A stretch of DNA of 32,529 bases from Streptomyces malaysiensis subsp. samsunensis (GCF_024519315.1 NZ_JANIIC010000089.1:1-32529); one strand, 5' to 3'; counted from the stretch's first letter, positions 1 to 7,763 are shown. Numbers and translations are program-made. Notes: a model not told the origin generated them from the sequence alone.

Positions 1-1
1 T

Positions 2-886
2 GCCCCCCCCCCCTTACACGAGGCCGCGGACGACGACGCGGCCACCGACCCGCCGGCGGCGGGGCATCCGGACACCGAGGGTTTCCTGGGCCGGGCGCCT
101 ACCGGCCGACCGGTCCGTGCCGTCCCCGACCAGGAGCTCACCCGGCAGTTGGCGGAGGGCTACCGGTCGGGCAGCAGCAGCCCGGCCGCGGGTGACCTGC
201 TCTACCGCCGCCACCACGCGGCGACCCTTCGCTACGCCAGGACCTGCTGCCGTGATCCCCATGACGCCGAGGACCTGACCTCCGAGGCGTTCTTCCGCGC
301 CTTCCAGGCCGTTCGCGCCGGCGGCGGACCCCGCGGCCCCTGGCGCCCGTATCTGCTCACCGTGGTGCGCCATACGGCGATGGAGTGGAGCGCCGGGGAG
401 CGAAGGGTGCTGCTCACCGCCGACTTCGAGGCATGGCGGCAGCAGCACGCGGTCACCGCCGACCCCCAGCAGCGTCTGATGGCCCGGGAGGACCGCCAGC
501 TGCTGATCCGCAGCTTCCGCGGACTTCCCGAGCGCTGGCAGATCGTGCTGTGGCTGACCCTCGTCGAGGAGGAGCCCCCGCACCGGGTGGCCATGGCCCT
601 GAACATCTCCCCCAGCGGGGTGACCTCGCTGGCCTTCCGCGCCCGGGAGGGCTTGCGGAGGTCGTATCTACGGGCCCATCTGGAGTCGGCGCACGACGAC
701 CGGTGCCGGCACTACAGCGGCCAGATCGGCGCCTCGGTGCGCCGTGGCGGGGTGCGCGGCCGAGCACTCGCGCGCCATCTGGCCGACTGCGCCTTCTGCT
801 CCCACGCCTACCGCGAACTGCTCGGCCTGAACGCCGCGATGCGCAACGCCCCGCGTATGGCGGCGCCCGCCGGGGCGAGAGGCTGA
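2..886 (+). CDS. ECF-type RNA polymerase sigma factor with C-terminal HxxxCxxC tail (5' end outside window)
   Basis: Sigma-70 region 2 is seen around YRRHHAATLRYARTC and DAEDLTSEAFFRAFQAV, and region 4 around LPERWQIVLWLTLVEEE followed by a helix-turn-helix (VAMALNISPSGVTSLAFRAREGLR). The product would direct RNA polymerase to a small regulon. After region 4 a tail of about 70 residues carries RHLADCAFC, an HxxxCxxC arrangement like zinc-binding anti-sigma domains, so a built-in sensor or autoinhibitor is possible. The frame is open to the left edge. There is no ATG or GTG between base 2 and region 2, and the only early candidate is a TTG at 149 without a convincing ribosome binding site, so the true start is probably upstream of the window. 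The frame contains a rare TTA codon at 14-16, which would make translation depend on bldA if that part is coding. It ends just before a strong bidirectional terminator. Confidence 0.8.
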   Translation, partial: APPPLHEAADDDAATDPPAAGHPDTEGFLGRAPTGRPVRAVPDQELTRQLAEGYRSGSSSPAAGDLLYRRHHAATLRYARTCCRDPHDAEDLTSEAFFRAFQAVRAGGGPRGPWRPYLLTVVRHTAMEWSAGERRVLLTADFEAWRQQHAVTADPQQRLMAREDRQLLIRSFRGLPERWQIVLWLTLVEEEPPHRVAMALNISPSGVTSLAFRAREGLRRSYLRAHLESAHDDRCRHYSGQIGASVRRGGVRGRALARHLADCAFCSHAYRELLGLNAAMRNAPRMAAPAGARG

Positions 887-943
887 ACCGCCCCGCTTCG
901 CCCCGATTCACTCCGAGGCGGCCGAATCGGCCCAGGACGGCGA

Positions 944-977
944 GAACCGCCGGCCGCGTGAGCGCGGCCGGCGGTTC
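944..977. terminator. Perfect 15-bp bidirectional terminator hairpin
   Basis: The arms 944-958 and 963-977 are exact reverse complements (GAACCGCCGGCCGCG on the left) around a 4-nt loop TGAG. The hairpin lies between the convergent ends of the sigma factor (886) and the PucR-type regulator (1016), so it can serve both strands. There is no T-tract, which is usual for streptomycete terminators. Confidence 0.85.
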
Positions 978-1015
978 GTCGTCGTTCGGTCAGGCCCTCC
1001 GGTGAGGTCCTCCGG

Positions 1016-2188
1016 TCAGAGTCCGTTGACGCGCGCCTCCCTGGCGATGCCCAGCGGCCGGACGCCGGGGGGCGCACCGGTACGGGTCCGGCGGCCCACC
1101 CGGGACGCCTGCCGCCGGATCCGGTCCATCTGCGCCATCAGCCTGCGGCCGCGCAGCGCCATCTCCAGCTCGAAGCGTATTCGGGGGTCCCGCAGGCCCG
1201 GCCCGAAGAGCTTCTCGATCTGGCGCAGCCGGTATCGCACGGTCTGCGGATGCACCTTGAGGGCCTTGGCCGCCTCGGGCGCGCCACCGCCCTCCAGCCA
1301 GGCCAGCAACGTCATCTGGAGCCGCTCGCTCTGCCGGGGGGTCAGCCCGACCAGCGGCTTGAGCCACCGCGAGGCCAGCGCCCTGACCAGCGACTCGTCC
1401 TGGAGGAGCAGCAGCATCGACAGGTGGTCGTCGACGAAGAGCACCCGGGCCTCGGGGCCGGGACGGGCGGGCGCCAGGGTCAGCAGGCGCCGGGCCCAGC
1501 GCACCGAGGAGGCCGCGTCGCCCCGCGGCACCACATGGCCCACGGCCGCGGTACGGCCGCGCAGCGCGGTCTCCAGCGCCGCCCGGGTGCCGGGCTCGGC
1601 GGGGACCGTTTCCCGCTCCGGGTCCCGGTCGCCCTCCTGGGTGGCGGCGCCGGTGTCCGGGGTGGGCCCCGGGTCCGCGTCCGGGTCCGGGATCAGCAGG
1701 CACAGCTCGTCGCCGACCGCGCCGATGAGGGTGTCTCCCAGCACGGCGGCCAGTTGGGGCGCCTCGCCCGGGGTGGGCAGGGCGATGGCCTGCACCGTTT
1801 CGGGAAGTGGCCAGCGGGCGGCCCGGGAGAGCTCCACCAGGGTGCGCTCGGAGACCGCCACGTCGCCGATGAGGGCTTCGAAGAGATCGCGCCGGGCCCG
1901 CTCGGGCGGCACCTCGGCCAGCGTCTCCTCGCCGTGGGCGGGGGAGGCGGCCGGCTCGACCGCACCGTCCTCGCCCGTCCTGCGGTGGCCGAGGGCCGTC
2001 AGGAGAGCCTGCTCGACTCCCCATCGGACCTTGTCCCGCTCAGCGTTCTCCAGGAGTTCGGCGAATCCCGGAATTCTGTGCCGAAGGTTCTCAACCACGT
2101 CGTCGGCCACGGACGGGAGTTCATTGCGCAGCATGCGGGTCCACTCGCCACGGGGGCGGGACCAGATGCGGTTCACGAGTTCGCCCAT
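1016..2188 (-). CDS. PucR/CdaR-family transcriptional regulator
   Basis: A 390-residue cytoplasmic regulator. The C-terminal third (about residues 285-345) is the PucR-type helix-turn-helix: a leucine-rich helix LLAWLEGGGAPEAAKALKVH followed by QTVRYRLRQIEKLFG and a DPRIRFELEMAL helix. The N-terminal half (EWTRMLRNELPSVADDVVE) resembles the N-terminal domain of actinobacterial PucR-like proteins, and a GGDEF-derived middle region is likely. An acidic Pro/Asp-rich linker lies near residues 166-200. The start was set at the second of two tandem ATGs because GAGG sits 5 nt upstream of it; the frame stays open further upstream but without a ribosome binding site. It is transcribed divergently from the redox genes at 2536, so it may control them; this is inferred from position only. 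The ligand is unknown. Confidence 0.85.
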   Translation of the reverse strand: MGELVNRIWSRPRGEWTRMLRNELPSVADDVVENLRHRIPGFAELLENAERDKVRWGVEQALLTALGHRRTGEDGAVEPAASPAHGEETLAEVPPERARRDLFEALIGDVAVSERTLVELSRAARWPLPETVQAIALPTPGEAPQLAAVLGDTLIGAVGDELCLLIPDPDADPGPTPDTGAATQEGDRDPERETVPAEPGTRAALETALRGRTAAVGHVVPRGDAASSVRWARRLLTLAPARPGPEARVLFVDDHLSMLLLLQDESLVRALASRWLKPLVGLTPRQSERLQMTLLAWLEGGGAPEAAKALKVHPQTVRYRLRQIEKLFGPGLRDPRIRFELEMALRGRRLMAQMDRIRRQASRVGRRTRTGAPPGVRPLGIAREARVNGL

Positions 2189-2535
2189 CATTACCTCGTT
2201 CTTGCCGGGGGGAGACCTGGCCGTTGGGGGGTCGGTCAGGTCCGTGGAGGTTGCCTCCCTACGCCGGTTAGTCCAGTACCGGTCAGGGAGTCGAGGGTCC
2301 TCCGCTACGTCATAGAGGACTCCGCCCCCTCCCGGTCCCGACACTTTGCCGGTTCTTTGCCATTGAGACGACAGTCGATCAGCCGGGGACGGTCTGGGCA
2401 CGGTGCGTCCGCGAGAAGTTGTCACGTTACGACAAATCTTATGGAGATCAGGTGTACTTCCGAGAAGCTGGCGCCCCCAAGACGACTTTGACGAATCTCG
2501 TCACCCGCGCGAATCCGCGCGATCGGGAGGCTCCA
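2189..2535. promoter_or_regulatory. Divergent promoter region with inverted repeats
   Basis: This 347-bp gene-free stretch separates the PucR-type regulator from the membrane reductase. It contains an inverted repeat TTGTC-N7-GACAA at 2419-2435, a repeated CTTTGCC near 2342-2360, and a hairpin CGCGCG-AATC-CGCGCG at 2506-2521 only 3 nt upstream of the ribosome binding site of the next gene. These are possible operator and leader elements. No start site or sigma class could be assigned by eye. Confidence 0.4.
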
Positions 2536-3435
2536 ATGTCCATGTCCCAAACGCCGCTCCCCTCTTCACAGGGGCGCCACGGGGGACGCCGAACTCGTGG
2601 CGGACGACGAGCCGCTCGCCGTACCCAGCAGCGTGCTCCATCCGGGATCGGAGGGCCACGCAACCTCCGGATCTATGCCATCACCGGCTCCGCCGCACTG
2701 TCCCTGTACGTGGCCTGGGACGCCGGCGCGTTCTCCAAGACCTTCGCGTTCCTCGACTTCGGCGCGGGTGTGCTCGCACTGGTCTGTCTCACCTCGGCGG
2801 TGCTGTGGGGGCTCGCCGCGACCGACCAGATGATCCTGCACACCAGGCAGCGGCTGATGGCCCAGGCGATCCACCGGGCGGCCGCGGTCGCCGGGTTGCT
2901 GTTCCTGGCCGTTCACATCTGGGTCAAGGTCGCGGAGAGCCACACCAACGCCACCTCCGCCGTACTACCGTTCGCGGACGCAAATCAGCCGGTGCTCATC
3001 GGGCTCGGCACCATCGCCGGCTATCTCTTCGTGATCGCCGCGGTGACCGGTGCGGTGCGCAGCTCATTCGCCTCGGCGGGCAACTCCCGCTGGCGGTACC
3101 GCTGGTGGCGGGCGCTGCATGTGGGCGCCTACCCCGCGTGGTGCGCCGCCCTGATCCACGGTCTGAAGGCGGGCCGCGCCGCCAAGATCTGGGCCACCTA
3201 CGGCTACATCGCGGCGCTCGCCGGTGTGGCCATCGCGCTGTGGCTGCGGCTGGTCCAGCGGCGGCGCCAGGACATCGACCGGGCGGACGGCATCGAGGTC
3301 AGGAACCCGCCCGCCCGCAGCATGCAGGAGGGCCGGACCCGGCGGGCCGATCCCACCGTGCCGCGCCAGCGTACGGCCGAGCCCGGCCCGCGTGACAGTC
3401 AGCCGCTCGGTGCCTCTCGCGGGTGGGACCGGTGA
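2536..3435 (+). CDS. Six-helix di-heme ferric-reductase-like membrane protein
   Basis: Predicted integral membrane cytochrome b of the ferric reductase/NOX transmembrane type, 299 residues. A basic N-terminus (residues 15-35) precedes about six hydrophobic helices (roughly 46-61, 72-95, 113-131, 152-175, 195-210, 217-240). Two helices carry histidine pairs at ferric-reductase spacing: H113 and H127 (14 apart), H195 and H208 (13 apart). That is the pattern expected for two stacked b-hemes crossing the membrane. There is no FAD/NADPH reductase domain, so electrons must come from a partner; the next gene encodes a flavin/iron-sulfur protein and overlaps this stop codon as GTGA. The start is the ATG at 2536, 5 nt after GGGAGG. 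The family is known to move electrons across membranes; the actual acceptor here is unknown. Confidence 0.75.
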   Translation: MSMSQTPLPSSQGRHGGRRTRGGRRAARRTQQRAPSGIGGPRNLRIYAITGSAALSLYVAWDAGAFSKTFAFLDFGAGVLALVCLTSAVLWGLAATDQMILHTRQRLMAQAIHRAAAVAGLLFLAVHIWVKVAESHTNATSAVLPFADANQPVLIGLGTIAGYLFVIAAVTGAVRSSFASAGNSRWRYRWWRALHVGAYPAWCAALIHGLKAGRAAKIWATYGYIAALAGVAIALWLRLVQRRRQDIDRADGIEVRNPPARSMQEGRTRRADPTVPRQRTAEPGPRDSQPLGASRGWDR

Positions 3436-4946
3436 TCACGACCAAACCCAGACTCGCCTGTGTCGATCCGCCCCGGCTGCTGGCCGGGCTCGACGAGGTG
3501 TACCGGCTCGACCGCGTCGGCCATCTGACCGTCCATGGCACCATGCCGGCCCTCCGGGCGGACGAGCTCGTGGCGCTCGCGGAGAACATCGATCTGCGCG
3601 GGCGCGGCGGCGCCGGTTTCCCCTTCGCCAAGAAGGTCCAGGCCGTGGTGGAGTCCGCCGGCCGGCGCGAGGGCCGCTGTGCCGTGGTGGTCAACGGCAG
3701 CGAGGGCGAGCCCAGTTGTCTCAAGGACACCGCGCTGCTGCTGCACACCCCGCATCTGGTGATCGACGGCGCCGTTCTGGCTGCCGAGGCGATCGGCGCC
3801 GAGGAGGTCGCCATCGCGGTGCACCGCCCGGATGTCGAGGAGTCCCTGGCCGCCGCGATCGCCGAGCGCGGCCCCAGCGGGGTCCCGGTGCGGGTGAGCC
3901 GCACCCCGGACCGGTTCGTCGCCGGTGAGGGCGGCGCGGTCATCAACGGCATCAGCGGCGCCCCGGCCATCCCCAACGGCCGGAAGATCCGGACCAGTGA
4001 CAGCGGGCTCAGCGGGCTGCCCACCCTGCTGTCCAACACCGAGACCTTCGCCCAGCTCGCGGTGGCCGCGCGGATGGGCGCCCTGCCGTACCGCTCGGTG
4101 GGGCTGCCCACCGAACCGGGCACGACGCTGCTGACGGTCGGTGGCAAGTACGTGATGGAGACGCCCACCGGGGTGCCGCTGACCTACGTCCTGGAGCTGT
4201 GCGGCCTCACCGCCGGCCAGGCGGTGCTGGTGGGCGGCTACCACGGCAAGTGGCTGGACCCCAGGAGCATCAACGCGGCCACGATCTCCCGCGAGTCGAT
4301 GAAGAAGTACGGCGCCCGGCTGGGCGCCGGGGCGGTGCTGCCCATCCCCGAGAACACCTGCCCGCTCGGCGAGACCGCGCGGGTGGCGCGCTGGCTGGCC
4401 GCCGAGACGGCCGGTCAGTGCGGGCCGTGCTTCATCGGGCTGCCGGCGATCGCGGACGCCATCGGCCAGGTGGAGCGCGGCGGCGGCCAGGCCGCGATCG
4501 ACAATGTGCGCGCCTACGTCAACTCGGTGAAGAAGCGCGGGGCGTGCAGCCATCCCGACGGCACCGCCGGATTCGTGACCACCGCGCTGGAGGCGTTCCC
4601 CGAGGAGTTCGAGGCGCATGCGCTCGGCGCCGGGTGCGGACGGCCCACGATGGGTGTGCTGCCGCTGCCGGAGGACGCGCTGCCGCTGGCCCTGCCGCCC
4701 GCCCCGCTGAACCCCTCGGCGCGCGACGACCGCTCCCAGCGCGGGCCGATGGAGAAGCTCCTGGTGGACTGGTCGCTGTGCCAGGGCCACGGGCTGTGCG
4801 CGGACATCCTGCCGCCCGAGGTGCTGACGCTCGGGATCGACGGCTATCCGGCCTCGGCCTCGATGGAAGTGCCCCGGCAGCTGCGGGCGCAGGCGGTCCG
4901 CGCGGTCCGCCGCTGCCCGGCCCTGGCGCTGCGCATCGAGGAGTAG
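3432..4946 (+). CDS. NuoF-like NADH dehydrogenase flavoprotein fused to a ferredoxin
   Basis: The 504-residue product has a Complex I 51-kDa-like FMN domain (RGRGGAGFPFAKK near 56-68; NGSEGEPSCLKD near 88-99), then an SLBB-like segment (TLLTVGGKYVMETPTGVPL onward), then an iron-sulfur region. In authentic NuoF the last contains SCGxCxPC plus a distal Cys. Here it reads TAGQCGPC, so the first Cys is Ala (position 327) and C330, C333 and C372 remain. The C-terminus (about 440-504) is a small ferredoxin with C450, C456 and C495-Pro, spaced C-x5-C...CP as in 3Fe-4S ferredoxins. The likely role is oxidation of a soluble reductant and delivery of electrons to the di-heme protein encoded just upstream. 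The start is the GTG at 3432, coupled through a 4-bp overlap; a GTG at 3423 is also in frame. Confidence 0.8.
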   Translation: MITTKPRLACVDPPRLLAGLDEVYRLDRVGHLTVHGTMPALRADELVALAENIDLRGRGGAGFPFAKKVQAVVESAGRREGRCAVVVNGSEGEPSCLKDTALLLHTPHLVIDGAVLAAEAIGAEEVAIAVHRPDVEESLAAAIAERGPSGVPVRVSRTPDRFVAGEGGAVINGISGAPAIPNGRKIRTSDSGLSGLPTLLSNTETFAQLAVAARMGALPYRSVGLPTEPGTTLLTVGGKYVMETPTGVPLTYVLELCGLTAGQAVLVGGYHGKWLDPRSINAATISRESMKKYGARLGAGAVLPIPENTCPLGETARVARWLAAETAGQCGPCFIGLPAIADAIGQVERGGGQAAIDNVRAYVNSVKKRGACSHPDGTAGFVTTALEAFPEEFEAHALGAGCGRPTMGVLPLPEDALPLALPPAPLNPSARDDRSQRGPMEKLLVDWSLCQGHGLCADILPPEVLTLGIDGYPASASMEVPRQLRAQAVRAVRRCPALALRIEE

Positions 4947-4988
4947 CCGGAGGCCGATCCATCTGGCACCACCGCACCACCGACACCG

Positions 4989-5013
4989 CGGCGGCCGTGA
5001 GAAACGGCCGCCG
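4989..5013 (+). terminator. GC hairpin after the flavoprotein gene
   Basis: The arms CGGCGGCCGT (4989-4998) and ACGGCCGCCG (5004-5013) pair perfectly over 10 bp around a 5-nt loop. It lies 42 nt after the flavoprotein stop and probably ends or attenuates that transcript before the lipoprotein gene. Confidence 0.65.
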
Positions 5014-5033
5014 ACTGCTGTGCGCTCAGCGAT

Positions 5034-5053
5034 CCGGAGTTTTTTGCCTCCGG
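5034..5053. promoter_or_regulatory. Small T-loop hairpin upstream of lipoprotein gene
   Basis: CCGGAG and CTCCGG form a 6-bp stem with a loop of six T residues plus GC. It sits about 100 nt upstream of the repeat lipoprotein start, in the 210-bp gap 4947-5156. It could be a second terminator or part of the promoter or 5' leader of the lipoprotein; nothing in the sequence decides. Confidence 0.3.
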
Positions 5054-5156
5054 TGACAAATTCGCAAGCCGCTGAACGCCGGTCCGCATGGGCTCCGTAT
5101 GCACATGACGTCGGCGCAATCACCGCCGGACCGATCGAGATTGCAGAGGAATGGTC

Positions 5157-6131
5157 ATGGAGAAGCGGCGTCACATCGCATTCGCCGGGGTGTCGGTAGC
5201 GATGGTTCTGCTGACGGCGGCGTGCGGCAGCAGCAAGGACAACACCGCGGGCAGCGCGAATGTGCAGCCCGCGGGCGGCAGCCAGACCGTGGGTGCGGGC
5301 GCCTCCGCCTCGGCGGGCGCGGTGGCCGGCGCCGGCGGCGGGTACGAGGCGGGCGGCGACACGGGGGCGGCCGCGGGCGGCGCGGCCGAGCGGACCGGTC
5401 CGGCGAAGCAGCTGGCGGTGAAGGAGGACGCCAAGCTGGGCAAGTTCATCACCGACAGCAAGGGCTGGACGCTCTACCGGTTCGACGAGGACACCCCCAA
5501 GCCGGCCAAGTCCAACTGCAACGACGACTGCGCCACAAAGTGGCCCGCGGTCCCCGCGGACGACGCCACGGCCACCACCGGTATCGACTCCGCCAAGCTG
5601 GGCTCGGTCACCCGCTCCGACGGCACCAAGCAGCTGACGCTGGCGGGCTGGCCGGTCTACCGCTTCGCGGGCGACGACAAGCCGGGTGACACCAAGGGCC
5701 AGGGTGTGGGCGGCACCTGGAACGCGCTGGCGCCCGACGGAAAGCCGGCCGGCAAGACCGCGGCCACGGACGACAGCCTCCAGCTGATGGTCAACAACAA
5801 CGCCGAGCTCGGCAAGATCATCGTGGATGGCGACGGTATGACCGTCTACCGGTTCAACAAGGACAGCGCCTGGCCGATGAAGACCGGCTGCCTCGGCGCC
5901 TGCCTGGACACCTGGAAGCCCGTCAAGGCCGTGGACACCACCAAGGTCGCCGGGGTCGACGCGGCGAAGGTCACCTCCTTCAAGCGCCCCGACGGCACCA
6001 AGCAGGCCGCGTTCGACTGCTGGCTGCTGTACACCTTCACCGGGGACAAGAAGCCCGGTGACATCAACGGCCAGGGCGTGAAGGGCACCTGGTTCGCGGT
6101 CACCGACAAGGGCAAGAAGGCGGGCCAGTAG
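5157..6131 (+). CDS. Secreted lipoprotein with four Lipoprotein_15 (COG4315-like) repeats
   Basis: The 324-residue product has a positively charged start, a hydrophobic core and lipobox LTAAC with the lipidated Cys at residue 23, so it should be anchored outside the membrane. A Gly/Ala-rich linker (about 30-80) is followed by two tandem pairs of repeats of the family called 'secreted repeat of unknown function'. Odd repeats read LGKFITDSKGWTLYRFDED and LGKIIVDGDGMTVYRFNKD, each followed by a CxxxC pair (CNDDC, CLGAC) and a conserved Trp. Even repeats read TKQLTLAGWPVYRFAGDDKPGD and TKQAAFDCWLLYTFTGDKKPGD (positions quoted in part). The start was placed at the second ATG, 6 nt after GAGGA. Proximity to the membrane cytochrome and flavoprotein suggests a partner in electron transfer at the cell surface; that role is inference. 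Confidence 0.8.
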   Translation: MEKRRHIAFAGVSVAMVLLTAACGSSKDNTAGSANVQPAGGSQTVGAGASASAGAVAGAGGGYEAGGDTGAAAGGAAERTGPAKQLAVKEDAKLGKFITDSKGWTLYRFDEDTPKPAKSNCNDDCATKWPAVPADDATATTGIDSAKLGSVTRSDGTKQLTLAGWPVYRFAGDDKPGDTKGQGVGGTWNALAPDGKPAGKTAATDDSLQLMVNNNAELGKIIVDGDGMTVYRFNKDSAWPMKTGCLGACLDTWKPVKAVDTTKVAGVDAAKVTSFKRPDGTKQAAFDCWLLYTFTGDKKPGDINGQGVKGTWFAVTDKGKKAGQ

Positions 6132-6222
6132 GGCGGACACCATACTGACGGTCCACCGCGGCGGGTGGTCCGAGGCCATCCGGGCCCGGACCGCCCCGCC
6201 GGACGTTCTACGGGAGGTTGAT

Positions 6223-6747
6223 GTGTCACTCGCACTCCGTACCACCGCGGTCTGCGCCGGCTTGCTGTTCCTGGCCGGCTGCGGTGGAAACGACCAGGCA
6301 CACGGCGCCAGACATGAGCAGAAGAAGATATCCCCCGCCACCAAGGAGTTCGCCGAGCCCGGCACGCCCGCGCCGCTGACGAAGCTCGCCGACGCCATCG
6401 GCTGCGAGGCCACGGTCATCACCGAGGCGGACGAGCTGCGTCAGGGCGCCTGCGGGTCCGGTGCGAAGCGGTTCACGATGGTCACCTTCGCCACCGACAA
6501 GGGCCAGCACGACTGGCTGACGACGTCGAAGGACTACGGGGGGATGTACCTGGTCGGCAAGCGCTGGTCGGTCACCGGCCTGTCCATGAACTCGCTCGAG
6601 CCCCTGCGCGAGAAGATCGGCGGATCCCTCGAGAAGGGGATGTCCCACGGCGGCTCCCACGGCGGGAAGAAGCAGGGGGACGGAATGGACGGCATGGAGG
6701 GCATGGACGGCTCGGCGAGCCATGGCGGCCACGGCTGGAAGAAGTGA
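6223..6747 (+). CDS. Small lipoprotein with Met/His/Gly-rich tail
   Basis: I do not recognise the family. The 174-residue product begins with a signal peptide and lipobox LAGC (lipidated Cys20), so it is probably surface anchored. The middle contains two further cysteines near residues 65 and 85. The last 40 residues are low complexity: HGGSHGGKK, a run of GMDGMEGMDG, then SHGGHGWKK. Clustered Met and His are common in extracytoplasmic copper or other metal binding, so a metal-handling role is plausible. The GTG start at 6223 has GGGAGG 5 nt upstream. It follows the repeat lipoprotein by 91 bp in the same direction and is likely part of the same redox block. Confidence 0.7.
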   Translation: MSLALRTTAVCAGLLFLAGCGGNDQAHGARHEQKKISPATKEFAEPGTPAPLTKLADAIGCEATVITEADELRQGACGSGAKRFTMVTFATDKGQHDWLTTSKDYGGMYLVGKRWSVTGLSMNSLEPLREKIGGSLEKGMSHGGSHGGKKQGDGMDGMEGMDGSASHGGHGWKK

Positions 6748-6790
6748 CGCGCGGCGCCCGCCGACCAGGCGGTGTGCGTAGATCAGCCCC

Positions 6791-7468
6791 TCAGGCCGCC
6801 CGGGAGTCCGCCCACTTGACCAGGTCCGGGTCGGCGAGGGTGGAGACCCACACATCGACCGGCGGGGACTCGTCCACCGGCTTGCGCGGCCCGACGCCGA
6901 GCACCCTCAGCCCGGCGCGCGAGGCGGACAGAAACCCGCAGTGGGAGTCCTCCACGGCGAGGGCGTCCGCGGGGGCCGCACCGCACAGCCGGGCGGCCTC
7001 CAGATAGATATCGGGATACGGTTTGGGCCGCACCTCCCCCTCGGGGACCAGCACATGGCCGAAGTAGCGCAGCAGCCCGGCCTTGGCGAGCCCGGCCTCG
7101 ACGACGTCCCTCGGGCAGTTGCTGGCCACGGCCAGCGGCGCGAAGGTCGCGGCCTTCGCGACCAGTTGGGGCGCCCCCGGCATGGTGACCGGATCGTCGG
7201 CCACCAGCCGGCGGAACGCGTCCAGGAGTTGTTCGGTCATTTCTTCGGCGAGTTCGGGGCGCCCGGCGAATTCGGCCAGCATGCGGCCGCATTCGGTGTA
7301 GTGGAGCCCCTTCGTGCGCCGGGCGAACTCCTCGTCGGGGGCGGTTCCATGGCTTCTGAGCACCACTTCGCGCGCCTCCTCCCAGTGTCGTTCGGAATCC
7401 ATCAGGGTGCCGTCGCAGTCGAAGACGATTGCGGCTGGGGTCCATCCGAGAAACTTTTCGGCTGTCAT
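6791..7468 (-). CDS. HAD-superfamily phosphatase, beta-phosphoglucomutase-like
   Basis: A 225-residue cytosolic hydrolase with all haloacid dehalogenase motifs: FDCDGT with nucleophile D17 and acid D19, ASN with S116, K149 in RPKPYPD, and VEDS with E173/D174. A helical cap lies between residues 24 and 95. It sits immediately downstream of an AfsA-type butyrolactone synthase on the same strand. Gamma-butyrolactone synthesis needs removal of a phosphate from the AfsA-derived butenolide or butanolide, so this enzyme is a good candidate for that step; that link is inference from gene order. Sugar-phosphate detoxification is the alternative. GGAG lies 10 nt before the ATG. Confidence 0.85.
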   Translation of the reverse strand: MTAEKFLGWTPAAIVFDCDGTLMDSERHWEEAREVVLRSHGTAPDEEFARRTKGLHYTECGRMLAEFAGRPELAEEMTEQLLDAFRRLVADDPVTMPGAPQLVAKAATFAPLAVASNCPRDVVEAGLAKAGLLRYFGHVLVPEGEVRPKPYPDIYLEAARLCGAAPADALAVEDSHCGFLSASRAGLRVLGVGPRKPVDESPPVDVWVSTLADPDLVKWADSRAA

Positions 7469-7615
7469 CTGTCTGCCGCTCCATGGGAGGTGGAGGAATC
7501 GGCGCAGGGTGTGCCTGTACCTGCGGGGGCCGCGCAGTGGAAATGTCCTGGCGGCTCAGAAGGGCGCTGGGCGCCGACCGCTGTTGTCGTACAGGCCGCG
7601 AGAATCGCCTGCCCG

Positions 7616-7642
7616 AAACATAACGATCACTACGTTAGTTTG
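7616..7642. promoter_or_regulatory. Candidate butyrolactone-receptor operator (ARE-like)
   Basis: AAACATAACG and CGTTAGTTTG form an imperfect inverted repeat (7 of 10 positions) around 7 nt. The A/T-rich ends with AACATA and TAGTTTG resemble operators bound by ArpA/ScbR-type receptors. It lies about 150 bp upstream of the HAD phosphatase, between it and the AfsA gene. Confidence 0.4.
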
Positions 7643-7684
7643 ATGACCCGCAGTAAGCAAGAGGTCACTAAGTGTCGGCGTTTT

Positions 7685-7763
7685 GTTCGTCGTTCAGCCA
7701 GTTCGTCGCCAAAGAGTTCGTCGCACGGCGTGTTCGTCGCACGGCGCGTTCGTCGCTCAGAGG
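7685..7763. repeat. Five-copy 15-16-bp tandem repeat at the 3' end of the AfsA gene
   Basis: GTTCGTCG recurs at 7685, 7701, 7716, 7732 and 7748, with spacings of 16, 15, 16 and 16 bp. The third and fourth units also share CACGGCG. The array spans the last codons and 3' flank of the AfsA-type gene (stop at 7757-7759). Its function is unknown; it may be a slipped-strand expansion or a transcript-end element. Confidence 0.75.

Noticed and set aside
3399..6422. Very long open frame (about 1,000 codons) on the minus strand
   Set aside because: It is antisense to the well-supported flavoprotein and lipoprotein genes and its product is low-complexity Arg/Gly/His-rich sequence, a GC-bias artefact.
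6748..6790. Terminator between small lipoprotein and HAD gene
   Set aside because: Only a 5-bp stem (CCGCC-GACCA-GGCGG) is visible, too weak to call.
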